Source: Linyphia triangularis (taxonomy: Eukaryota > Arthropoda > Arachnida > Araneae > Linyphiidae). From it: a DNA stretch of 64,000 nt. The translations under genes and the position numbers were made by a program. Under the pieces are notes generated by a model. The model saw only the letters and a list, made by a program, of their open reading frames with translations. It had not been told where the DNA came from and ran no database searches. Shown here one piece after another: positions 13,092 to 22,481 of this stretch. The stretch is taken from the NCBI GenBank assembly GCA_963978545.1, contig OZ021726.1, positions 35,902,959-35,966,958 of the forward strand, written 5' to 3'. The stretch's first letter is position 1; every line of letters begins with the position of its first letter.

Positions 13092-15710
13092 TTGGAGCTA
13101 TACCATGCTTGATGACAGCACAAAGTGTATCCCCATGTCTAGGTGCCGCTATTTTGAACCATTTTTGCTCACGGATAGACGGTGTAGTGCTATAAATGCA
13201 CATTGAAAACCACAATTTTTTAGCTTAAAATGTGTTTTACGTAAAAATTTTGAATATTTGTCTTCAGCTTTTTGATTTTTTACCAAACTCATCCCTGATA
13301 AAAAAAACAGAAAGGTTTAATAAATTGGCATAGATTTAAACCATAATATGGAACTAATATTTAGTTGGCATATTTTTCGACGCAATTGCAGCTGTACAAC
13401 GATGCTTCATTGAATCAATAAGAGGTTTAAGATTATACTTCATAAACTTATTCACTTCTCTAATTTCTCAAAAATTTCTGTAGTATTAGTGTATTTATGC
13501 CAGTGTTTGCCACTGACTTTTAGAGGCGGGCCGTATGAATTATGTTGGAGCTTTTTGCGGACGGGAAAAATCAGTATATGTATCTTTAATTATCAATTTA
13601 ACAATATATATAATTTCTGGGGGAAAAAAAGAAGAAAAAAAAAAAAAACTTTTATCTCATCTTAATAAAATTACAATTGATAATTGATTCTTTTTTTTCT
13701 TCAAATAAGTAAAAAATAATAATTTTCATTAATAAATCTAAGTCTAAAAAAAGTTAATCTTTTGCTCCAACGGGACAATACGAGTTGACCTAACTTTTAA
13801 TAAAATTATTTAAACTGTACTTCCAGGTTATCCTTTTTTGTCGATATCGATTGTGAGATGATGAGGGTCGAAATCGTTCAATGTATTTTATAATTTTATG
13901 AAAGAGTCGCTATTTGTAGCAGTATTTGTTACAGCTAATCATAACAAATTGTCCAAATGAGATTCAGTTAAGTTGTTCCTGTATTTATTCTTAATGAAAA
14001 CTATCTTTGTTCATATAGTTTATTTGGGCACATAGTGAAGAACTCTTGTTTTGTATAGTTAAAACATACTATTTAGGACAAATTAAAATTATGTAAAAAA
14101 AAAAGGTCCACCCCCATAAAGCTTGATTTTTTTTATATTTTTTTTTTTTTGTCTTTGAATCTGTCCCGGCCTGCACGTCGCATAGTGGCTAACTCTGATT
14201 TATGCAGTTGACCGTATGTTCAGTTCCTACATGAGGTTCTCCATTCTCACAGAGGTCTGGACTTGCCTTCGATATTTACATGTGTATTTACTGTCGTTAT
14301 TATGTAAAAAAAAAAAAATCAACCCAAATTTCTTGCATTTTAAAAATCATTTGACAAGCCATCTCTGCACATGTTTTCTGGATTTTAACTAGTGGACTAG
14401 CACCATTCCCAAGAAATCTGCCCATACCATTACAGATCTAATGTTGTGTTTAATTTTAGAAAATTTGTATTGTGCATCAAATATTTTATCTTGAGGTCTG
14501 CACTCAGGCTTTACTACTAAATAGTTTGAACTTTGACTGGCCGAAAAAGCATGCATTATTCCACTGGTTTTTCGACCACTATATGCGCACCATAGCAATT
14601 TGGTGTTGAACTCGCACATTTTTTACTAGTTGAAAATTTCTTAATGTAAACCACTAAACAGTCCAGGATTACAAGATAGAAGCTGTGCAACCTACAGCTC
14701 CTTAAATATTTGAACAACCATTTCATGTGCATCTCTAATTATGTTAATGGTAGTTTTTCTGTCTTCCATTTCAAAGAAAGCTCTGCAGTCCATATCCAGC
14801 TGATAAGTTTTTTAAAATATTATTTACAGTTGATTTTTACCAAATAGCAGGAATTCTGGTATCTCGCAAGCTTTCCCCTGACAGTAACCACCTCTCAAAA
14901 CTGCTCATTTTATATTGCCATATGAAGAAATAAGTTGAAAATACAGTTTTTCAAATATGCAACTTGCAAACAACACAATTAACAGAAGTGTTTTTATACA
15001 ACAATATTAGCCTTCCCCTTTTCTCTAGGTTGCAACAATCAACCAATAAAATATAATCACGTCATACTCTGTAATTTTCGTTGGCTTGTTTTGTTTCACC
15101 ATTTTTTATGAGATATGGCAACATAATTCCTGTGATTTGTTGCTAACTTTTGAACACAAAGTTGTATCAGCTCGCGATAAGATAAGAGCATTTCCTGTTG
15201 AATTTTATGTAATAATAAGTTTCAGTGGAAGAGAGGCTTCCATTGTATTTCTTTGTGAGAAGTTTACATCTTGATTCCAAATAGATATTGGCAAATTTGG
15301 ATATTTGGCACATCCATCACCGGCAATCTTAAAAGTTGGAGATTTCAATCGCCAATGCTTCCACCCACATTGTGCCTGCTTAGTATCTGAACCTGATGTA
15401 TATCAATAATGAAATGACCTTTGAGGGAGTTATTGCCAGTCTTTTTTGTTTGTGTTCTGTTTAGAGAATCTAAATGATTGATCATAGAAAATGTGATAAT
15501 TCTAGTTTCTCTTTTTTACATGGTTCGTAAGTTTTTAAAACACCTCGAAAAGTGCTTGGGAAAAACCTTTTCATTTTATGTTTATAGAGCTTGAATTTTA
15601 TTTTCTAAAAATATAACTTAAAAATTTTTGGTCAGCAAAATGACCATCTAGTTTACACCTGTCAAATCATGTCTTCTTGTTTTGTTTTTGTATTGTGTGT
15701 GTTGTCTGCT

Positions 15711-15756
<46 letters not shown>

Positions 15757-16906
15757 TTTTTTGCACGGTTTAAACATGGTAGGTAAAAGCATTATAAATT
15801 CAAACTGGTTAGAAAGACAAGTATATAATTCATGGGTGCAAGCCTATGTGTTGGATCCGCATTTTGCACCAAGTATTTTGTGTGCCAAAAATTTCAGCAT
15901 AGCATCGATGGAAGCTATAAAAAGTTATGCGAAGAGCAAAAAACATGTGAATTTAGTTTCTATAAAAAGTTGATGAACATTTAAAAAATTATTTCTAATA
16001 ATTAAAAATACTCTGAAAGCCCATATTCTCTACAACAATCGACGTCATCATCGATATCATATCAAGCGATTATGGTAGAGAGGCATGTGCAGTTAAAAAC
16101 AGAAAGTTTTAAATGCTGAAATACTATGGATATTGAAAATTAAAAATCATGTCTCTTATAAATAAAATGAAAACGTATATAAATTATTTTATCACATGAT
16201 CGCAAATAGCTCGATTAGATCTAAATTTTCAAGTGGAGAAAAAAAAACCTGCATATTATGGAGTGTTTAGAATCAAACCTTATCTTCAGGGTGTTTTAAA
16301 AGGCAGTTTAATCAATAAAAATTTTTGTGTAGTTAGTTGACGAAAGTCTATGATGAAACAAGAAAAACAAATGAATATTCACAACATATATTGACGTAAT
16401 AATCAAGTGAGTACTACCTACTTTCTTCTGTTTTTATGGGACATAGCATTGCTGTTTTTTTTCCTTCTATTGAAGCTTGGAAAAACATTTTTTGTATTGC
16501 ATCTTTGAAATGTCCTGCGAATTAGTTTCTCCTTCAAGTGTACGAATCATGCTTTACATTGAACCAAAGTTTAATGACTTTGCCCTTTTTTCTAATTTCT
16601 AAAAATTATAACCAACTTCATTGGCTAAATAATATTTTCTTTACAGGAAATGAACTTGTTCAATTCTCTCCTTACTTGGGACTAGACAATAATCCACCAC
16701 TTTTCGACTGTCTAACTGAAAACGGTGAAATTACGAATGAAGACCTCAGCTATCAATCATCCTTGCTTGATGAAGTATTAAATGAAACAGCCGCTTCAGA
16801 AGCAGCCAATTTCCTATCTGACGAAAGTCAAATAAAACTTAGTCCAAACAAACGTCGCAAACCTGCTGCAAAAACTACTAAAGGCAAACGCCGCAAAGTG
16901 AAATAA
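438..16906 (+). CDS. Hsf: Heat shock factor protein, C-terminal half (six exons, 5' end outside window)
   Basis: Joining 438-670, 2076-2657, 5148-5253, 9264-9317, 10887-10926 and 16647-16906 gives 1275 nt, an uninterrupted 424-residue C-terminal part. Phases agree at every GT-AG junction. HSF is the trimeric activator of heat-shock genes. The match rests on three features in the order found in metazoan HSF1: an acidic, Ser/Asn-rich regulatory region; an HR-C-like heptad segment (NHLLSVDEKLNL through NVDVQKLLGLF) split between exons 3 and 4; and a C-terminal activation region beginning GNELVQFSPYLGLD, comparable to the GKQLVHYTAQPLFLLD stretch of vertebrate HSF1. The protein ends in a lysine/arginine-rich tail. 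The winged-helix DNA-binding domain and HR-A/B must lie left of the window. Identification is by recalled similarity of this divergent half. Confidence 0.82.
2076..2657 (+). CDS. Hsf: Hsf exon: large acidic linker with a short internal repeat
   Basis: Opens after TTTACAG, completing the Lys codon from the previous exon (TPTAGTENDESESILG), and closes at CACG|GTGAGT in phase 2. About 194 residues, acidic and probably disordered. The motif NVIS(IP) recurs three times near residues 25-55 of the exon (PNVISIP, DNVISIP, DNVISQE), an internal tandem repeat. A conserved-looking LVSVEEMSPGFLSDIVSF block lies in the middle. Confidence 0.78.
2999..3290 (+). repeat. Short copy of the CpG-bearing array repeat
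   Basis: Built from the same phrases (atttttgctgag, gtgatggtaattt, gccgagattt, ttacgctgata, in drifted form) as the larger arrays at 11.9-12.7 and 20.1-21.1 kb. The open frame across it reflects the repeat and is not considered coding. Confidence 0.55.
3396..3744. mobile_element. Small CAGGGTTC-family MITE
   Basis: Left end CAGGATTCCCACGG and right end GAGAACCCTG are imperfect inverted repeats, with the 'ccttaa/gtccctaaaag' subterminal phrases seen in the elements at 6944-7686 and 18657-22692. The flanking pentamers are accat and attat, compatible with a decayed 5-bp target duplication. About 349 bp, non-coding. Confidence 0.6.
4175..4497 (+). pseudogene. Tc1/mariner transposase C-terminal remnant
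   Basis: Translation gives WMFQQDNDPKHTSK, a diagnostic Tc1-family DDE block, followed after frame breaks by degraded counterparts of the SPDLNPIEHLW, EW and SMPRRC motifs, ending like ...VLKAKGG.TKY. Stops and shifts show it is dead. It lies in the Hsf intron between the exons at 2657 and 5148. Confidence 0.72.
4631..4753. repeat. Two-copy tandem repeat, 61-bp unit
   Basis: TAAATAATTTACGTCACTAA... (4631) recurs at 4692 with few substitutions, each copy ending in acgacaaaaaatatata. A recent local duplication inside an Hsf intron. Confidence 0.85.
5148..5253 (+). CDS. Hsf: Hsf exon: HR-C heptad segment
   Basis: Follows TTCTTTTTAG and completes an Arg codon (R-NVFSNHLLSVDEKLN). The residues through NVDVQKLLG correspond to the HR-C leucine-zipper-like region that restrains HSF trimerisation. 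The GGG|GTAGGT donor at 5254 leaves phase 0, so exon 4 continues as LFSNDELV and restores the usual LL-x-LF ending of this segment. Confidence 0.8.
5254..5340 (+). CDS. Possible alternative Hsf C-terminus by donor read-through
   Basis: If the 5254 donor is not used, the frame stays open for 28 codons (VGASPYSWPTLDKQ ... KVEPDWYTN) to TAA at 5338-5340. The tail contains a sumoylation-like LKVEP. An AATAAA at 5393-5398 could end such a transcript. It would lack exons 4-6 and hence the activation region. Isoforms with different C-termini are known for some insect HSFs; this one is inferred only. Confidence 0.4.
   Translation, partial: VGASPYSWPTLDKQLTLDLKVEPDWYTN
5393..5398 (+). promoter_or_regulatory. 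Candidate intronic polyadenylation signal
   Basis: AATAAA 53 nt after the read-through stop of Hsf exon 3. It could end the short isoform, though AATAAA is common by chance in such AT-rich DNA. Confidence 0.35.
5870..9230 (+). mobile_element. Decayed non-LTR retrotransposon (jockey/I-type LINE)
   Basis: Broken frames read in order as a LINE pol: SYRPIAFTSCMCKLLEKLVD near 6330, VSVYFDMEKAYNRIW near 6520, PGVPQGSVLS near 6705, and the catalytic block LRFVDDFQITC near 6800 (FVDD for Y/FADD). After an inserted element (6944-7686) come ETKFLGVIFDSKLPF near 7775 and RSKLDYGSVVY near 7935. RNase H follows (SAESLAILLALQF, WIIYTDSKNCLDAL, MCNKHADTSARSA), then GHTRFTHAHLL near 9000 and a Cys block CPTCHSENCS near 9145. 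Many stops and frameshifts make it non-functional. The left boundary is uncertain; GC-richer sequence from about 5631 may be its 5' UTR. The right end lies about 30 bp before the Hsf exon 4 acceptor. Confidence 0.85.
6944..7686. mobile_element. 743-bp MITE with perfect TIRs nested in the LINE
   Basis: CAGGGTTCGTACAG at 6944 is exactly inverted at the right end (CTGTACGAACCCTG, ending 7686). Flanks carry a 5-bp duplication, ccatg at 6939-6943 and 7687-7691. Removing the element plus one duplication rejoins the LINE frame across its TVTM/HVCRKRE residues. Subterminal regions repeat variants of 'ccttgaaaagtccttaaaa'. No coding capacity is evident. Confidence 0.9.
9264..9317 (+). CDS. Hsf: Hsf microexon (54 bp)
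   Basis: Eighteen codons, LFSNDELVNYDACSSQLS, between TTTTATAG and TCT|GTAAGT, phase 0 at both ends. Its LF completes the HR-C segment of the previous exon, which argues for constitutive joining in the full-length isoform. Confidence 0.75.
9787..10117. mobile_element. Tigger/pogo-like MITE (331 bp)
   Basis: Ends CAGTCAAACCCTGTTAA and TTAACAGGGTTTGACTG are inverted repeats flanked by TA on both sides (9785-9786, 10118-10119). This matches the terminal consensus and TA target duplication of pogo/Tigger Tc1-mariner elements. The interior is non-coding. It sits in the intron between the two Hsf microexons. Confidence 0.88.
10887..10926 (+). CDS. Hsf: Hsf microexon (40 bp) with sumoylation-like motif
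   Basis: DEMNIKSEPIDTI plus one base, between TATTGCAG and ATTG|GTAAGT. IKSEP fits the psi-K-x-E consensus. Vertebrate HSF1 has a comparable VKEEP sumoylation site, although in a different position. The sequence after the microexon continues in phase into exon 6. Confidence 0.72.
11084..11640 (+). other. Intronic stretch, unassigned; contains one 118-codon open frame
   Basis: The open frame 11102-11458 (MLTLVLPTCYTN ... LILLPIVVFF) matches no family I recognise and lacks splice context. The following 180 bp is a T/C-rich tract (repeated 'ccgctttttt') resembling sequence at 18540-18620 and 19860-19920, so this is probably part of an old repeat rather than a gene. Confidence 0.35.
11880..13030 (+). 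repeat. CpG-bearing ordered array element, copy in Hsf intron
   Basis: Degenerate repeats of phrases such as 'ttacgttgttgtgatggtaattttcgcc', 'gagtgttacg', 'gatacaatagcgctattg', ending with 'gccattcgtctagacttccgtttatgcgatagcc' in drifted form. The same order, including the downstream 'ttttgctgtttgatttgaat' flank, recurs at 20020-21500. It is therefore one mobile or dispersed element with an internal minisatellite, not two independent arrays. No coding frame is retained. Confidence 0.65.
13320..15060 (-). pseudogene. Probable Tc1/mariner-like transposon remnant
   Basis: On the minus strand 14389-14640 encodes KIKHNIRSVMVWADFLGMV, resembling the 'VKHGGGSVMVWGCFSxxGVG' block of Tc1-family transposases, preceded by a segment in the position expected for the catalytic-domain lead-in. 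Frames are broken on both sides. Boundaries and terminal repeats were not found, so only the central block is well supported. Confidence 0.45.
15712..15751 (+). repeat. Poly(T) tract
   Basis: A nearly pure T run of about 40 bp in an Hsf intron, immediately before the transposase-like fragment at 15761. It could be the poly(A) tail of a minus-strand retroposon, or simple slippage. Confidence 0.8.
15761..15975 (+). pseudogene. N-terminal fragment of a zinc-finger transposase-like protein
   Basis: The 70-residue frame contains NSNWLERQVYNSWVQAY, DPHFAPSILCAKNFSIASME and KSYAKSKKHVNLVS. This is the layout of the BED-like N-terminal finger of hAT-type transposon proteins (SWL..W...d...A.C..C.k...i..mG..al.sHa.skkH). 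The second zinc-binding Cys and one His appear changed (SILCAK, KSYAK), so the finger is probably dead. It is followed by non-coding AT-rich sequence. Confidence 0.55.
16647..16906 (+). CDS. Hsf: Hsf terminal exon: activation region and basic tail
   Basis: After TCTTTACAG the frame runs GNELVQFSPYLGLD, NPPLFDCLTENGEI, SSLLDEVLNETAASEAANFL, then ends in the basic tail KRRKPAAKTTKGKRRKVK and TAA at 16904-16906. Bulky hydrophobics among acidic residues are typical of HSF activation domains. The lysine-rich end could act as a second nuclear localisation signal; vertebrate HSF1 lacks such a C-terminal tail. Confidence 0.82.
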
Positions 16907-18300
16907 ATATCATTTCTTCCTTTTTGGTGCTTTATTTCTCTACAGTTTTGTATATAAGTTGGAAGCTATGTCTTAATTTGCCACATCTGTAACGCTGCAC
17001 AACCTTAATCATAATTATATGAATAAAATTGAAGTGTTTTGTGTTTGTAGCTCGTGAGGCTCACTTTCAAATAATTATCATTAAATTATATCAACATCCA
17101 AACCATTCATTGGAAGACTTTGGTACAGCATCTAAACTCAACCTGACTGTTAAAACAAAAATTGTACTGATTTTTTAAAAAGCTTGGTTTTTCTATTTAA
17201 GTTTTAAAACCTGCTATACAATAGCATTTTAAATAAATGTATTATAATCAAAGAGTCAGCTTAAATTATCTTTAAAAAAAAAATACCATTTTGATTTATC
17301 GACATTGTTTTTTAAAGTAATATCTTTGTTAAAAATGTTGATACAGCAACCCAAAAAGTGTATTGTGTTAAGTTTGGAGGTTTTGTATTCATTATAGATG
17401 GACTTCTGTGCATTTTATTCATTAATAAATGTTATGTTCTCATTTCTTTAATGCTCAGGTATTTTATTGCTGGAAACTTATTAAATTTATTGTTTATTTT
17501 CTGATTTCTCATGTACTTACATATTTTGTGATACTAGTTCTTAAAATAATGTTCCTGTAAACAGCATGGTGTCATCATTGTATCTAAAACTTAGCTTATT
17601 AAGATTTAATTTGTATTTTAACCAATTGGTAAGAGGAAAATAATTTGTTTCTTTCAAAGTTAAAAGAGTTTTTCAACAACAAAAAATTATTTCCATAAGA
17701 TTATATTTAGTTAATTATACTTTGTTTAAAAGAGTGCTACTCTAATAAATCTGTTCAGAAAGGTCAAAAGTATAATATATAGTGATTTTAGTAACTTACT
17801 AATATGTATCCAAATTTAGACAAAGTGAAGAAATGCCAAGTATCAATCAGTAAATTAGTTCCCCTTTTTCTTTATCCATCTTAATTTGTTAAGCTTATCC
17901 TATCCCATTAAAAAGAAAACTATTACAAGTATTGTGTGTTTACATCTCCCCCCCCCCCCCCCCCCCCACACACACAGTCTCCTGTTTTTAGTATTGTAAT
18001 CGACAATCTTCTGAAAAGTTGTTATGCAAAATTTCTTGTTTACTTTAAATAGAAAATGTAAAAAATGAAACATTTGAAAAAATTATGTAGAATATAATTT
18101 AAAATTGTGGAATTATTAATGCATCGATGGTTATTGATGATGTATGGATATATTAATGTGTACAAAAGAGTTGCCGATATGTGTGTACAAAGCTATTTTT
18201 TAAAATTGTCCAGGTGTAGTTGTGTAAATTATTCTGACAATAGACAATACAATGTAACCTCATTCTAACTATGGGCAAAAAAATAAAGATATTTAATGCT
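16907..18300 (+). other. Hsf: Hsf 3' untranslated region
   Basis: No coding signal. Candidate poly(A) signals are at about 17023 (gaataaaatt) and 18284 (aaataaagat), so a short and a long 3' UTR are both possible. A C-run followed by (CA)n lies at 17948-17976. Confidence 0.5.
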
Positions 18301-19082
18301 GGTATTTTATGTGTCTTATTGTTAATGTTGGTCGCTTCTTCTGAAAATAAGAATCACACCTACATCTTTATTTATGAAATTAGAATAAGAAACGAGCTAA
18401 ATTTAAAAAAAAAAAAAATTATAGTATAAAAAATTAACTTTTTGTATTGTTTTTAGTTTGAAATCATTTTGCAATCTGACTCGTAATATAAATGGTCTTG
18501 CAATGATCAGGAGCAATCATAAACAAGTTCAGGGATTAGATTCTTCCGTTTTTGGCAGATTTCCGCTTTTTTGTAATTTTGGAGAAAATCCGCTTTTTTT
18601 TTTTAAATTTTTTTTCCTCCGCGAATTTCCACCTCCACTGCAAATTTTTGCATTTCCAGGGTTCCCACGGGTCCTTAAAAGTTCTTAAGAACTCCTTAAT
18701 TTTGGTTTTCATTTTTAAGGGCCCTTAAGAACTCCTTATTTTTGATGAATCAGGTCCTTAAAAACTCCTTAATTTCCCTCTAAAATTGTCCGAGATCGCA
18801 ATTTTCTGCCGGTTTTCGAAACTGCATTAGCGAAATATTAAGTAGAGCCAATCTGTAGCTAAAGCTCAAAATATAGTGATCAGAATACTAAACCCCTCTT
18901 CTAAACCAGTTTTTTTTTTTGCCAACTGAGTGATGTTTAAATGTTAGGCTACATTCCGGAAATCTCCCCTAATAAATTCCTAGTCTACGTGTATGGGTTG
19001 GCGCGTTTTTGAAAAATTGGCAACAAGATCAAAACGTCACCAATTCATTATGGTGGGTGATTCAAAATCCACCAGTTATGAA

Positions 19083-19505
19083 AAATGGCCATTAATGCTA
19101 AACAATGACTGAAAACCTAATGAATACGAAAATAATCAAGAAAATACGACTTAATAAGTAAATTCGCATTTGAAAATGTAAGAGGTAGAAAAGGGGAATT
19201 TAAGCAAACCAAGTTGCAAGTCTTATCAGACTATTTGTGAAGCAACTAGAGACAAAACAGTAGAGGCTAAAATTAATTTTGTTTTAGCTGTTGCTAAATT
19301 AATACGCCCTTTCCTCGAATTCTTTCGAAATTATAATCTCCTCTTGCCCTTTTATGAAGATAAATAGTCAAAACTCGTCATACAGTGCACGAACTATTTC
19401 CATGTTCTAAAGCAAGATCATAAAACTACTACAATAGTATTAAAACTTTATAAGTTTGACTTAGAGGATTATAATTGGTACTTGTCTATCGACGAAATTA
19501 GCATG
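19083..19505 (+). pseudogene. Decayed transposase-like coding remnant inside the 4-kb element
   Basis: Frames with stops read KWPLMLNND*KPNEYENN, then EAKINFVLAVAKLIRPFLEFF, and DLEDYNWYLSIDEISMGF. These resemble blocks of an abundant but poorly characterised transposon protein in invertebrates (KxxAEILFxLAVAKxIxPFL, and a later 'xxxIDIGF' block). This is a recollection of the pattern, not a database match. At least three stops and one shift are present. Confidence 0.45.
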
Positions 19506-20019
19506 GGGTTTTTGCTAATAAACTATTAAAAGAAAAATTGAAGACAAATAATGTAAGTGTAGGGGAAGGCCTCAATTTAAAAAGAGATTGTTGTAGTTTT
19601 ATTGTAAAAATGTTGCAAACTCTAATGATTAAATTACTATTAAACGATAAAATTGTTCATAACTCATTATGTCTAAATCGTAGACAAATAGTAAAAGATA
19701 AGAGCAAATACTTAAGTTTTATGACAAGGTGTCTACTGGTTCCGAATGTCACGAAAATATTCGGAACAGAAAACTGGCTCCGAAAAAGTACCAAAATCGT
19801 AAATTTTGTCCCGAAAATTTATTTCTTCCATGGATGTGATTCCTTTCGGCGAATGTCCACCCTTTTTTAATTTTTCATATCTTTCCGCTTTTTTTTACAA
19901 ATTTCATAGAAAATCAATGTTATTCTACAAGTTTCCCATTGATCTCGCAGATAGAGAGAAGTTACTCCTTCTTATTTCTTCACACATGGTTCAATTTCGA
20001 AGTTTTCAGGCTTTTTGAC

Positions 20020-21440
20020 CGAAATTTCAATCGTGTGTAAGATCGATTTAAATTTTCTAACTACCACGGAACCTGCATATGTTCAGATCTCCCTAAATAA
20101 GGATGGAATGACTACTTTTTTCTCGCATTTTTCTCTTATGTTATAGCCTCTATCGGCATTATTTACGTTGGTATGTTATGGCCATTTTGCTGAGCGTTTC
20201 GCTATTGAAGTGGTTGTTGATCTCGTACTTATGACGGACGCTATCGCCTAAGAATTACGTTGTTGCGTGATATTCATTTTTGTCGATTGTTGCGCGATAT
20301 TCATTTTTGTCGATTGTTACGCTGATAGAACAGTCACTGACACTATTGCGGAGATTGCACCTGTCAGAAATGGTACATTTCAGCTGAAATGTGGATTTCA
20401 GTTCTTTTTTTATATACACAAATCTGCAATACAATTTTCTTGGGCTTGCTTGCAAGTCTGACAACCATGAAGTCTGTGTACATTCAGACTCTCCCAACTC
20501 AGATGTAATGACCACTTTTCTTATAGATTACCGCCAAAGGTGCTGGGTTCGAATCCCGGATTAGGCATGAACGTTCGTTGTGTTTCGGAATTCACGTTAA
20601 GTTGTAGATACCAACCTGATTAGCCGTCGTGAAAAAAATGCTGCTCGTTACACTGATGTATGGGCTCCTATTGCCGAGATTTACATTGCTTAGACGATAA
20701 CTATCTTTGGGATTTACCTTGTTGTGATGTTCATTTTCAGTAAATGTTACACCAATTTAAGTACCAATATTCCGAAGGTTTGCGCATCTATAGTTGTCGC
20801 TGCCGCTGAGATTTACGTGGTTCTGATAGTCAATTTCGTAGAGTTACATTGAAATCGTCGCCGCTATTGCAGAGATTTCCACCAATATATTTGGGCGCTA
20901 ACGCTATTATTTACGTTGGTGTGATGGTTATTTTTGCAGATTGTTGCTTTAATGTAATTGCCGAGATTTTCGACGATATGGTGGTTGCTGTCGCCGATAT
21001 TTACGTTGGAATATTGGTAATTTTAAGCCTTTAATAGCAGCTATTTCTGAGATTTGTTATGCCGTTTTGGTGTCATTCACCTGGGCTTCCTCTGATGTGA
21101 TAGCCTTTATGCCCGTGATTAGTAGGAGGATCGGTTTTGCCGTTTGGTTTGAATTCCATGCTGAATTATTGAATTTTTTTTATTTTATTTAAGAAATTAG
21201 TCCACAATGACCAACTTTACTGTATATCCCTATTAAAAATTGTAATTTTAATTTCTATTGTAAGTAAAATAGATTTTTTTTTTTTTTTTTGAAAAACAAT
21301 GTTATATTTTAGCTATAGATGTAAATTTTTATGCTGTATTGATATAAAAAAATGCTATGGAATGCAATTTTTTTAATACAATTGTTTAAAATTAATTGAT
21401 ATTGCAATTTTGTGAAAATCTGAAGTTTTTCCTTGAATTT
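20020..21440 (+). repeat. CpG-bearing ordered array element, second copy
   Basis: Collinear with 11880-13030: 'aagtctgacaaccatg/cacgga' head, then units containing 'ttacgttg(g/t)tgtgatggt', 'attttgctgag', 'gctattgccgagattt', then 'tttggtgtcattcacctgggcttcc' and 'gttttgccgtttggtttgaat'. A duplicate of 'gcgtgatattcatttttgtcgattgttgc' type units lies at 20267-20325. It is interrupted by a SINE at 20521-20660 and lies inside the 4-kb transposon. Confidence 0.65.
20521..20660 (+). mobile_element. tRNA-derived SINE fragment
   Basis: Contains an intact pol III B box, GGTTCGAATCC, followed by 'cggattaggcatg' and 'cctgattagccgtcgtg'. The same sequence family occurs at 37460-37607 and 52600-52745. The A box is not recognisable, so the 5' end is lost or degraded. 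Confidence 0.7.
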
Positions 21441-21449
21441 TGTAACTGA

Positions 21450-21623
21450 AAGGTGGCTATAGCTGAACTTAAGCAAATGAGAAAAAAAAAAAGAAAATTA
21501 CAAATAATGGAAACTGCAAATCAGGAAATTGAACAGTTAGACAAAGAAATAATGCTAACTGAAAAGAAATTAAAAATTCTGAACCTCCTTCAATCCAACC
21601 ACATTCGGAGACGGTTTTTATAA
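21450..21623 (+). pseudogene. Coiled-coil C-terminal coding fragment inside the 4-kb transposon
   Basis: An open frame from just after TGA (21447) to TAA (21621) reads KVAIAELKQMRKKKRKLQ, then ETANQEIEQLDKEIMLTEKK and LKILNLLQSNHIRRRFL. It is very charged with a heptad-like Leu/Ile pattern, hence probably a coiled coil. The first ATG is at 21477. It lies about 1.1 kb before the right terminal repeat, in the same direction as the transposase-like remnant, and may be the transposase C-terminus. There is no convincing splice acceptor. Confidence 0.4.
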
Positions 21624-21998
21624 ATACATAAATTGATATGCAATTTTTTTACCAACTTCATTTGATGCATAAAAACAAAAATTACATTAGGAAATGTTTT
21701 TAAAATAAATTGTTGATTTCTTCAATTTTTATTAAAATTTCAAGTATTTAGAAAACAAAAAGAGTGAATATAGTATAGAGTATTTGTTTAATGGTTCATC
21801 TAGTTTGATATAATTTATGGTTTCTCTTTATTTTTAAAAAAATTATTTAGAAAACAGTTTATTAAAGTTGAAATTTGATACTAGAGTCTTCTTTTCTCAC
21901 ATAATTGCGTTAAATCGTATCATAAATTTATTTCGAAGGCCCCGAAAAAGTCTAAATAAACCTACAGATATTTAGTAGACGCCTTGTATGACAACCAT

Positions 21999-22481
21999 CT
22001 TCTTCTTCTTATCAAGGACTATGGGGACTAAGGCACCTCTGCTTGAGCATTTTGTACCAACCCCATATCCCGTACAGATCGGTAGTGGGCAGTACTGCAC
22101 AGGATGTAAGAGCACACTCGCAAGAGGGAGTGCGCAAGTCTACCTATAGCCGCCGAAGAGTTCATTTCTACCTCTTTCGGTAGCTATCCGGTAGATGGCA
22201 GTACTACCGACCGTATGTGGTACTTCTTAATTTAGAGGCATCACCAAGCAGAAGATTCCACCAGAAGACTTGGCTTTGCCACCCCCAGAGGTATTGATTT
22301 GTATGGGAACTTGGAGGACTTTGCGACCATGACTGATTTAACGTGCTCCAGTCACCATTAGCGAACACGGCGGTCTTTAGTCGGTCCCAGGCCCGAACTC
22401 GCAACCTCAGGGCTCGCAACCTCAGGGCTCGCAACCTTCTAGTTGCGAGAACGATACTCTCCCGACTGGGCTACGCGGCCC
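21999..22481 (-). mobile_element. Full-length-looking tRNA-derived SINE, about 480 bp
   Basis: Reading on the minus strand from 22481: GGGCCGCGTAGCCCAGTCGG with the A box TAGCCCAGTCGGGAGAG. Next comes the phrase 'ggttgcgagccctga' present two to three times in tandem, ending in a B-box-like GAGTTCGGGCC. A unique body follows, and the 3' end is a short (AAG)n tail at 21999-22011. GC content is well above the surroundings. It is inserted in the 4-kb transposon. Confidence 0.75.
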
